From NCBI GenBank assembly GCA_003978075.1, contig QOAM01000070.1:1-25325 (forward strand): a stretch of 25,325 nucleotides of DNA. Direction: 5' to 3'. The notes below the pieces were generated by a model. It saw nothing but the letters and a program-made list of their open reading frames with translations, had not been told where the DNA came from and searched no databases. The DNA comes from Thermodesulfatator sp. (GTDB taxonomy: Bacteria > Desulfobacterota > Thermodesulfobacteria > Thermodesulfobacteriales > Thermodesulfobacteriaceae). The position numbers and the translations under genes are program-made. The number at the start of each line of letters is the position of its first letter. The stretch's first letter is position 1. Of this stretch, positions 15,072 through 20,781 are shown one piece after another.

Positions 15072-15464
15072 ATGCTGGAAAAGGCTACGCGCAAAGAGCT
15101 GGTCCTCCTTCAGACCACAGCTGGTCTTTACCTAGGCCTGGTCTGCTTCCATCACGGTTTCGAGAGCCTGAATTTCGTCTTGGAAAAGCGGGAGTTTTTC
15201 GACTTCGAATGGCCGGCCTTCGTGGCCGCGGATTCTGGAGGGCTGCGTCCCGTGCTTTTAGGGTTAGAACACATCGTAGTGCAGCGCCAAAATGTGGTCT
15301 GGTACACCACAGAGGTGCCGGAGGCTCTGGCCCTCCAATATCGAAGTCAGCTCCCCCAGCCCCCTTCTGGGCCCCATCGCTCCCCTCCTCGTCCCGACAA
15401 GTCTCCACCTTCTTCTAAAGAAAAGGTGGTTACCTTTCCCAAGGTGAAAGATCATGTTCCCTAA
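15072..15464 (+). CDS. Small protein of unknown function, coupled to rpe
   Basis: A 130-residue protein I cannot name with confidence. The first 80 residues look like a compact beta-rich domain (KELVLLQTTAGLYLGLV ... HIVVQRQNVVWY); the pattern faintly recalls small DUF6812-like beta-barrels, but this is a weak resemblance. Residues 93-116 are rich in Pro and Ser (linker-like), and KEKVVTFPKV closes the protein. ATG 15072 has GGAAGGG four bases upstream; ATG 15045 (139 residues) with GAGGG upstream is an alternative. Its stop lies 11 bases inside rpe, the kind of overlap seen between real cotranscribed genes. No catalytic motif, signal peptide or membrane segment is seen. Confidence 0.6.
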   Translation: MLEKATRKELVLLQTTAGLYLGLVCFHHGFESLNFVLEKREFFDFEWPAFVAADSGGLRPVLLGLEHIVVQRQNVVWYTTEVPEALALQYRSQLPQPPSGPHRSPPRPDKSPPSSKEKVVTFPKVKDHVP

Positions 15465-16137
15465 AGAGATTCTCATTGCTCCATCTTTGTTGGCAGCGGA
15501 CTTTGCGCGCCTGGCTGATGAAGTAAAAGCCGTGGAGGCCGCAGGAGCCGACCTCCTCCATTTGGACGTGATGGACGGACACTTTGTCCCCAACCTCACC
15601 TTCGGGCCCCCGGTAATCGCGGCCCTAAGACCCCACACCCGGCTCCCCTTTGATGTGCACCTCATGATAGAGGATCCAGACCGCTATCTCGCCGAATTTG
15701 CCCGGGCTGGAGCAGATCTCCTCTCGGTACATGCGGAGGCCTGTATCCACCTCCACCGCACGGTCTGCCGTATCCGGGAGCTCGGTAAGAAGGCCGGCGT
15801 GGCCCTTAATCCCTCCACCCCCTTAGGAGTGGTAGAGTGGGTCCTTCCGGATCTAGATTTTGTCCTGATTATGAGCGTAAATCCCGGTTTCGGGGGACAA
15901 GGCTACATTCCCCAGATTACGGAAAAGGTCCGGCGTCTGGCCCAGATGATCGCTGAAAGAGGGCTCTCGGTGGCCATCGAGGTGGACGGAGGGGTAGCTC
16001 CGGAGACCGTGGGAGAGGTGGCTTCCGCCGGGGCCCGCATCCTGGTGGCCGGTTCAGCGATCTTCGGTGCTGGAGACTACGCCGCGGCTATCCGGGCCCT
16101 CCGCCAGACCGCTGAAGAGGCTATTGACCAAGGTTAA
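15454..16137 (+). CDS. rpe: Ribulose-phosphate 3-epimerase
   Basis: A 227-residue TIM-barrel enzyme interconverting D-ribulose 5-phosphate and D-xylulose 5-phosphate in the pentose phosphate pathway and, where present, the Calvin cycle. The metal and acid-base residues are in place: H36 and D38 in HLDVMDGHFVPN, H69 in VHLMI, and D178 in EVDGG; the phosphate-binding NPGFGGQG lies at 143-150. AAGGTG precedes the ATG by seven bases, within the end of the small upstream gene. Its 3' end overlaps the convergent pgsA gene by 84 bases. Confidence 0.97.
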   Translation: MFPKEILIAPSLLAADFARLADEVKAVEAAGADLLHLDVMDGHFVPNLTFGPPVIAALRPHTRLPFDVHLMIEDPDRYLAEFARAGADLLSVHAEACIHLHRTVCRIRELGKKAGVALNPSTPLGVVEWVLPDLDFVLIMSVNPGFGGQGYIPQITEKVRRLAQMIAERGLSVAIEVDGGVAPETVGEVASAGARILVAGSAIFGAGDYAAAIRALRQTAEEAIDQG

Positions 16138-16782
16138 AGGGAAATAGAGCACCAACCCGGCGAAGGGAAGCCACCAAAGACTTCCCGCCAGGGGAAAGAG
16201 GACCAAGAGGAAGATAGGAGGGAGGATCTCCTTTCCCAGGCTCAGGGCCTCCTTTCCCGAAAGACCTCTCAGGCCTAGATTTAGGTAAGGCCAAGCACTG
16301 ATCCAGGTAAGGGCCGCGGCCAGCCAAGCGGCAAAAGCCCCAAAACTCCGGGCAGCCGGTGAGCCGAAGAGGACGAAGGCCAGGATCACCAAGCCCGCTC
16401 CCACCATCTGAAAGGCGGTCTTAATCCGGGCCAGAGGCCAAACCTCAAGCCTCCGCCCCCTCCCTCGTAACCCCCCTACCAAGATCTCCCGCAGGAGGAG
16501 AAGGGCCACCGGAAAATAGGGAAAATACCTAAGGTGTACCAGTAAGAGATAGACCGCAGCTACGAAGATCTTGTCCGCTACCGGATCGAGCAAGGCCCCT
16601 AGCCGGGAAGGTCGAGTGCGCCGGGCCAGCCAGCCGTCCAGATAATCCGTGAACCCCAGCAGAGACCCCACCCCTACCGCGGTGAGTTTCATCCTCGGGC
16701 CTCCGTAAAGGAGGACGCAGGCCAAAGGAAGGAGTAGAATGCGCAGGAGGGTGAGCCGGTTGGGGGTAAGACGAAAGATCAT
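16054..16782 (-). CDS. pgsA: CDP-alcohol phosphatidyltransferase, probably phosphatidylglycerophosphate synthase
   Basis: A 242-residue integral membrane protein that likely joins CDP-diacylglycerol and glycerol 3-phosphate in acidic phospholipid synthesis. It opens LTPNRLTLLRILLLP, then has the CDP-alcohol motif DYLDGWLARRTRPSRLG with ALLDPVADK, and LREI ... ARIKTAFQMV as in PgsA. The spacer between the AR pair and the following Gly is seven residues, where eight is usual. About 40 residues at the C-terminus, including a further hydrophobic stretch, exceed the usual 180-200. The ATG overlaps the stop of the DksA-like gene by four bases; a longer frame to 16881 lies inside that gene. Other CDP-alcohol transferases remain possible. 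Confidence 0.88.
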   Translation of the reverse strand: MIFRLTPNRLTLLRILLLPLACVLLYGGPRMKLTAVGVGSLLGFTDYLDGWLARRTRPSRLGALLDPVADKIFVAAVYLLLVHLRYFPYFPVALLLLREILVGGLRGRGRRLEVWPLARIKTAFQMVGAGLVILAFVLFGSPAARSFGAFAAWLAAALTWISAWPYLNLGLRGLSGKEALSLGKEILPPIFLLVLFPLAGSLWWLPFAGLVLYFPLTLVNSLFSGLAEGPDSRGVVSSTEDR

Positions 16783-17057
16783 TCCACCGCCGCCAGCATC
16801 TCCCAACGTTCCTGACAGGCCCGACACCGCTCTGCCCAGGGCACAGTCTCCAAACGCTTGAGACGTAACCACTGGCCACAATCTACACAGCGACCATATT
16901 CTCCCCGCTCCATACGGTTGAGGGCCTCCTCGATGCGCTTGGCCAGACTCGCCTCTGCGCCCCCCTGCCTCTTACACTCCCGCAACCGGCGCTCCAAAAC
17001 CTCCCGCAAGCGGGAAAGTTCTTCCGGTTTAAGTGGACGCCTTTCCGCAAAGACCAT
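16779..17057 (-). CDS. Short DksA/TraR-type zinc-finger protein
   Basis: A 92-residue protein with an N-terminal helical, charged half (EELSRLREVLERRLREC) and a C-terminal C4 finger: C57-x2-C60 and C78-x2-C81 in the context GEYGRCVDCG ... CRACQ. This is the DksA/TraR family signature; such proteins enter the RNA polymerase secondary channel. The helical part is too short for a full DksA coiled coil and the Asp pair at the coiled-coil tip is not evident, so its effect on polymerase may differ. A GAGG lies eight bases before the ATG. It is coupled to pgsA by a four-base overlap. Confidence 0.85.
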   Translation of the reverse strand: MVFAERRPLKPEELSRLREVLERRLRECKRQGGAEASLAKRIEEALNRMERGEYGRCVDCGQWLRLKRLETVPWAERCRACQERWEMLAAVE

Positions 17058-17059
17058 CT

Positions 17060-17109
17060 AAGAGACCTCTAAAGAAGACTCCTTTATTCTGAGAGACCTT
17101 TGTCTCTCA
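17060..17109 (-). promoter_or_regulatory. Possible alternative-pairing RNA element before the DksA-like gene
   Basis: In the minus-strand transcript, TGAGAGAC (complement of 17102-17109) pairs perfectly with GTCTCTCA (complement of 17090-17097) over eight bases with a four-base loop. The same first arm could pair instead with GTCTCTT (complement of 17060-17066), which abuts the GAGG ribosome-binding site and spacer of the downstream gene. The two folds exclude each other. There is no T-run, so it is not a clear terminator. Confidence 0.4.
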
Positions 17110-17142
17110 ACCTCCTTTTACTTCCAAGTTCACTCATCCCCT

Positions 17143-17652
17143 TCAATCCCTCTCCCAGTAGATACGCACCAGTTTATCTCCTTCCGACCAGCGGAAGGTG
17201 AGGTTTCCTTTGTAGGCCCGGTAAATGGCCCGGCCCAGACGCTGGGCCAGGTGGTCTGTAGTGGTTTCAATTACCGTACGGCCGTCTTCCTCGTACATGG
17301 TAATAATCTGATGTAGAGGATTGAGCCCTCGTGCCCGCTCTACCTCGTTCTGAATAATCCGCATGATTTCCTCGCGATGCTTTTCATAAAAGGAACCGGA
17401 AAGATAAAGATATCCCATAGCGTAACGATCTAGGGCCTTGCGACACCCCGGACAGATAATCTTGGGAACCAGGTCGGTATCCTTGTATTCTTCGTAGAAT
17501 TCCTCGTCGATCAGCCAGCGTTTGTCGCGAAAGACCGCGTGACAACGGGGGCAAATAGCTTCACCTGCCGGGGCCTGATCCAGGAGATAAGGATCGTCCG
17601 TGCTTTGATATTCGTGCCTTTCACGCACCCACTTTTCTCCTTTACGGGCCAT
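17143..17652 (-). CDS. BCAM0308/NMD3-like zinc-ribbon protein
   Basis: A 169-residue protein resembling the bacterial BCAM0308 family, which shares a zinc-ribbon with the eukaryotic/archaeal ribosome export adaptor NMD3. Two CxxC pairs, C34/C37 (ICPRCHAVF) and C67/C70 (IICPGCRKALDRY), form a C4 site. The middle has GYLYLSGSFYEKHREEIMRIIQNE, and the C-terminal half carries ETTTDHLAQRLGRAIYRAYKG, both as in that family. Its biochemical role in bacteria is not established. It lies 12 bases after the pseudohydrolase-like gene and 85 bases before the DksA-like gene. Confidence 0.78.
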   Translation of the reverse strand: MARKGEKWVRERHEYQSTDDPYLLDQAPAGEAICPRCHAVFRDKRWLIDEEFYEEYKDTDLVPKIICPGCRKALDRYAMGYLYLSGSFYEKHREEIMRIIQNEVERARGLNPLHQIITMYEEDGRTVIETTTDHLAQRLGRAIYRAYKGNLTFRWSEGDKLVRIYWERD

Positions 17653-17664
17653 ACTTTCACCCCC

Positions 17665-18285
17665 TTAAACCTTCTTCTGACGCCGCCAACGCCCGGCTCG
17701 AGGATTGATAAACTCGGCTAAGGTCTGCACATAGAGATCTGCACTTTTTAAAAGAACCTCTCCCCGTTTCATTCCGGGAAGAAGGAGGAGCTTTTTCGCA
17801 TGTGCTGGAGATAAGGTAAACATCCTTTCGGCCTCAGGGAAGGGAAAAGCCTCCTCCAACTGGGGGTGAAAGAGTAGGTGGGGTTTGCGGAGTTCGGAGA
17901 GAAGGCTGGCAGCCTCCTCTCGATCTTCAGCCCGCAGGCTGTCCAGAATGAGGCCCCGGACCTCAGAGGTCAAGCTCTTCGAGAGCCGGAGGGCCCACAG
18001 CCCGCCCCGTCCTTCTCCCCAGATCCACCACTGGAGGACCTGAGACTTTATTGTAGGGTTTGCGCGTAGCTCCTCAAAGGCCTCAAAGAGCTCCGCATAG
18101 CTCGGAAGGGTCTCCGGCAGAAAGACGGCAAACTCCTCTAGAAGGAGCTTTTCCGCCAGGGTTTCCACTACCGAAGAGAGGACCTCCGGCAAGAGAAGGA
18201 GCCCTGGAGCCGGCCCCGCAGGTAGATAAGTTTGGAAGGCGAGGCCTCCGGCAGACACGCGTCCTATATGGGCCGATCCCGCCAT
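17665..18285 (-). CDS. Alpha/beta-hydrolase-like protein lacking the catalytic serine (function unknown)
   Basis: A 206-residue protein. Its layout recalls a small alpha/beta hydrolase: a strand at residues 28-33 (GLLLLP), another at 53-57 (AVFLP), then WIWGEGRGGLWALRL at 88-101 where the nucleophile elbow G-x-S-x-G would be, KPHLLFHP at 134-141 and LLLLPGMKRGEV at 166-177 where the catalytic His is normally found. The elbow reads G-E-G-R-G and no His is seen after LPG, so hydrolase activity is unlikely if the fold is right. The ATG 18285 has a GGAGG site; the longer frame to 18339 has none. It starts 22 bases inside the upstream gene. Family assignment is inferred from pattern, not search. 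Confidence 0.65.
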   Translation of the reverse strand: MAGSAHIGRVSAGGLAFQTYLPAGPAPGLLLLPEVLSSVVETLAEKLLLEEFAVFLPETLPSYAELFEAFEELRANPTIKSQVLQWWIWGEGRGGLWALRLSKSLTSEVRGLILDSLRAEDREEAASLLSELRKPHLLFHPQLEEAFPFPEAERMFTLSPAHAKKLLLLPGMKRGEVLLKSADLYVQTLAEFINPRAGRWRRQKKV

Positions 18286-18746
18286 AGTTCCTCCATTTTT
18301 TCGGCCTCCTCCTCCTTCCGGCGCACCTCCTCCTCCCATTGCACCCGCCTCTCGTAAAGGGGGACCTCCGCACGCAGAAAACGCTCGGCAAATTCCGGAT
18401 GAGAGAGATAGTCCAGAGCTGCTCGCAAAAAGTTTTCTTTTAGAGTTTCAAACACGGTTTCTCTCTCTTTTTCGTCTACAAAATGGCGCTCCTTACGATA
18501 GCGATAGTAAAAGACCTCTTCTTCCCGGAGGAACCTTTCATAGAACTCCGGAGAGGAAAAAAATCTTGGATCAGGGTGAATGGGTATTTGCACCAAGAGG
18601 CCTACTAACCAGCGATCTCCGGCCAAGCGTCGGGAATAATCCCAAATTTCCAGCCGCAGACCGTTGGAGAGCTCCCGCACCTCCACACACTCCCCAGGCC
18701 AAAGGGGCTGGTGCTTCTTGCTGGGCGGCAACCACTGATAGGCCAT
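18264..18746 (-). CDS. Conserved-looking protein of unknown function
   Basis: A 160-residue protein I do not recognise by name. The first half has short beta-like runs (VEVRELSNGLRLEIWDYSR, residues 21-39) and a notable LAGDRWLVGLLVQIP segment at 41-55. The second half (about 65-160) is strongly charged and helical, with many Glu, Arg and Tyr residues and a probable coiled coil at 134-153. No signal peptide, membrane segment or cysteine pair is seen. It begins two bases after the purH stop and overlaps the next gene by 22 bases, so it is firmly in the operon. Confidence 0.7.
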   Translation of the reverse strand: MAYQWLPPSKKHQPLWPGECVEVRELSNGLRLEIWDYSRRLAGDRWLVGLLVQIPIHPDPRFFSSPEFYERFLREEEVFYYRYRKERHFVDEKERETVFETLKENFLRAALDYLSHPEFAERFLRAEVPLYERRVQWEEEVRRKEEEAEKMEELWRDRPI

Positions 18747-18748
18747 GG

Positions 18749-20044
18749 CTAGTGTTTGAAGACCCGCTGCCCGGTGAAGACCATAGCCACCGGGGGCTCG
18801 GCCTCGTTACAGGCCTCGATGGACTCCCAGTCCCGCAGGGATCCCCCAGGCTGGATGATGGCGGAAATACCTTCCCGGATGGCCACATCCACCGCATCCC
18901 GAAAGGGGAAAAAGGCATCGGAGACCATGACCGAACCCGGCAGCCCGGCCCGAGCCACCTGGGTCTCTTCGTCGATTTCCATTTTCTGAGACTCCGGGCG
19001 CTGGCCCTTGCGGATCTCCAGCTCCAGCTGCTTGTAAGGAATGCCGTAGCGGTCGTAACAGAGGAGGTCAGCGTATTTGGTGTAAGCCTTAAAGATGGCG
19101 ATCTCCGTTACCCCCACCCGGTCCTGTTCTCCGGTCCCTATGGCCACGGTGCACTCGTCCTTCACAAAGAGAACGGAATTAGAAGTTACTCCCATTTCCA
19201 CTGCCCAGCCAAAGAGCATGTCTTGAATCTCGCGCTCTGTAGGCTCCCGTCGGCAACGCACCTCTGTGCCGTCGGGTTTCTTGGCTACCGCAGGCTTGAG
19301 ATCCTCTGGCCCCCGGACGCGATTGACCTGCGATTGCTGGAGGATGAGACCCCCGTCCATCAGGCTTTTAAATTCCACCACCTGCTTGCCCCAATATTCC
19401 TCTAGGCGGTCCAGGCGCCGGATGCGGATGATGCGGAGGTTTTTGCGCTTTTTCAGGATTTCCACCGCCCCCTCTTCGTATTCCGGGGCCGCCACCACCT
19501 CGAAATATTGCTCGCTAATGGCCTCCGCACAGGCCTTGTCCACCGGACGGTTCAGGGCGATGGCCCCTCCAAAGGCCGCAATCCGGTCCGCCCGAAAAGC
19601 CCGCAGGAAGGCCTCCGCCAGGCTCTCCCCATAGGCTACGCCGCAAGGATTATTGTGCTTGACGATCACACAGCAAGGCTTGCGGGAAAGATAACGAAGG
19701 ACATTCAAGGCATTGTCCACATCGGTAAGGTTGGTCTTACTGGGGTGTTTGCCGAACTGAAGGAGGTCTTCCTCCCGGAGACTGGAGACCAGCCCCCAGC
19801 CGGGCTGGATGTATTCACATTCCCCCAGGACCAGGTTCCCGTTTACCAGTTCGTAAAGAGCGGCCTCTTGGTCGGGATTTTCCCCGTAGCGCAACCCTCG
19901 CTCCTCAATTATCCCGGGCTCTACCTCGATCTTCCAGGTGCGCTTGCGGTAAACCAGGGTCTGCTCCCCAAAGTTGATGCGGATCTCAGCGGGAAAATGA
20001 TCCCCTTTAATCTCCCGATACATCTTTTTCAGGTCTTCAGCCAC
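18749..20044 (-). CDS. purH: AICAR formyltransferase, stand-alone (no IMP cyclohydrolase domain)
   Basis: A 431-residue enzyme adding the formyl group to AICAR in the second-last step of purine synthesis. The transformylase landmarks are present: LRYGENPDQEAALY (residues 51-64), the catalytic K129-H130 in VKHNNPCG, SDAFFPFRDAVDVA and IQPGGSLRD near the C-terminus. The N-terminal MGS-like IMP cyclohydrolase domain of bifunctional PurH, about 200 residues, is absent, so IMP cyclisation must be encoded elsewhere. GTG 20044 follows AAGGGGG by about five bases; the frame is open to 20119 but those codons are unlike the family and overlap a promoter-like element. First gene of the minus-strand cluster. 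Confidence 0.93.
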   Translation of the reverse strand: MAEDLKKMYREIKGDHFPAEIRINFGEQTLVYRKRTWKIEVEPGIIEERGLRYGENPDQEAALYELVNGNLVLGECEYIQPGWGLVSSLREEDLLQFGKHPSKTNLTDVDNALNVLRYLSRKPCCVIVKHNNPCGVAYGESLAEAFLRAFRADRIAAFGGAIALNRPVDKACAEAISEQYFEVVAAPEYEEGAVEILKKRKNLRIIRIRRLDRLEEYWGKQVVEFKSLMDGGLILQQSQVNRVRGPEDLKPAVAKKPDGTEVRCRREPTEREIQDMLFGWAVEMGVTSNSVLFVKDECTVAIGTGEQDRVGVTEIAIFKAYTKYADLLCYDRYGIPYKQLELEIRKGQRPESQKMEIDEETQVARAGLPGSVMVSDAFFPFRDAVDVAIREGISAIIQPGGSLRDWESIEACNEAEPPVAMVFTGQRVFKH

Positions 20045-20070
20045 AGGCACCCCCTTGAATCGTTTTTTTA

Positions 20071-20100
20071 AGGATATCCCACAAGGCCCTCTCCCGTCAA
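20071..20100 (-). promoter_or_regulatory. Candidate promoter for the purH cluster
   Basis: On the minus strand TTGACG (complement of 20095-20100) is followed after 18 bases by TATCCT (complement of 20071-20076), giving a sigma-70-like pair. Transcription would begin about 20 bases before the purH GTG. It lies in the divergent interval with hsp20. Confidence 0.5.
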
Positions 20101-20143
20101 ATCTTTTTAGAGGTCTCATCTTGCCTCGGCGAAAACAATACTT

Positions 20144-20163
20144 AGTTTTCTAGTCAGAAAATT
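20144..20163 (+). promoter_or_regulatory. Hairpin next to the hsp20 ribosome-binding site
   Basis: TTTTCT (20146-20151) and AGAAAA (20156-20161) form a perfect six-base inverted repeat with loop AGTC; flanking A-T and a G-T wobble extend it to eight. It ends a few bases before the AAAGGAGG site of hsp20. It could be an operator or a weak RNA hairpin; its role is not shown by the sequence. Confidence 0.35.
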
Positions 20164-20183
20164 GGAGAAAGGAGGTGAAAGCT

Positions 20184-20627
20184 ATGGCTGAACTCATGGT
20201 ATGGCGTCCTCTTCAGGAATTACGCCGGGAAATTGACCGGTTGTGGGAGGAGTTTTTCGGCCGTGCCCGTGTTCCGGAGCGCTGGGAGGGCTGGGAATGG
20301 GCCCCGGCGGTGGATGTCTCCGAGACGGACGAGGCTGTAGTAGTGCGGGCGGATGTCCCGGGGCTTGATCCAGAAGATCTGGAGATCACCCTCTCTGGTA
20401 ATACCCTGGTGATCAAAGGAGAGAAGAAAAAGGAAGAGGAGGAGCGCCGGGAGAACTTTTACCGGGTGGAGCGGGTCTATGGGAGCTTTCTGCGCACGGT
20501 GGATCTTCCGGCGGAGGTAGAAGCGGACAAGGTGGAGGCCACCTATAAGAACGGAGTCCTCAAGATCGTCCTTCCCAAGAAGGCCGAGGCCAAAGGCCGG
20601 ACCATTAAGGTGAAAGTGGAAAAGTAA
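20184..20627 (+). CDS. Small heat-shock protein, Hsp20/alpha-crystallin family
   Basis: A 147-residue chaperone that holds unfolding proteins in oligomers. An amphipathic N-terminal arm (MVWRPLQELRREIDRLWEEFF) precedes the alpha-crystallin domain at about residues 40-130, with VRADVPGLDPEDLEITLSG, RVYGSFLRTVDLP and the signature KNGVLKIVLPK. The tail RTIKVKVEK holds an I-x-V type motif used for oligomer contacts. ATG 20184 follows AAAGGAGGTG closely; a GTG at 20175 overlaps that site and is unlikely to be used. The gene stands alone, divergent from purH. Confidence 0.95.
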   Translation: MAELMVWRPLQELRREIDRLWEEFFGRARVPERWEGWEWAPAVDVSETDEAVVVRADVPGLDPEDLEITLSGNTLVIKGEKKKEEEERRENFYRVERVYGSFLRTVDLPAEVEADKVEATYKNGVLKIVLPKKAEAKGRTIKVKVEK

Positions 20628-20634
20628 ATCTTCA

Positions 20635-20672
20635 GGGGCCAAGCCCCCGGGCTTTGCGGTGGGGGCTGCCCC
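20635..20672 (+). terminator. Hairpin after hsp20, possible terminator
   Basis: AGCCCCC (20642-20648) pairs with GGGGGCT (20661-20667), and an outer GGGG/CCCC pair (20635-20638 with 20669-20672) extends the stem with small bulges. It begins eight bases after the hsp20 stop. It is followed by TTCC rather than a long T-run, so termination is plausible but not certain. Confidence 0.45.
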
Positions 20673-20717
20673 TTCCTGAGCCTTTTCCCAGGGCTGAATC
20701 AAGGATTTTTTTCGTTC

Positions 20718-20746
20718 TTGAAAAAAGGCGGCAAAGGGCCTAAGGT
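20718..20746 (+). promoter_or_regulatory. Candidate promoter for lysS
   Basis: TTGAAA (20718-20723) is separated by 17 bases from TAAGGT (20741-20746), which keeps the key T, A and final T of a -10 box. It lies 36 bases before the lysS GTG. The -35 box overlaps one arm of an inverted repeat (20707-20713 with 20720-20726). Confidence 0.45.
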
Positions 20747-20781
20747 TTGAGGCGCGGGATCTTTGTGGAAAGGAGGGGGCG

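Noticed and set aside
15085..15408. Minus-strand frame opposite the small gene before rpe
   Set aside because: It is rich in Arg, Pro and Gly with no structure-like pattern, whereas the plus-strand frame overlaps rpe and has ribosome-binding sites.
16783..16881. Extended N-terminus for PgsA
   Set aside because: The extra codons lie within the DksA-like gene; the normal PgsA N-terminus begins at 16782 with a four-base overlap.
18566..19405. 279-codon plus-strand frame opposite purH
   Set aside because: It is antisense to conserved AICAR formyltransferase sequence and shows no family pattern.
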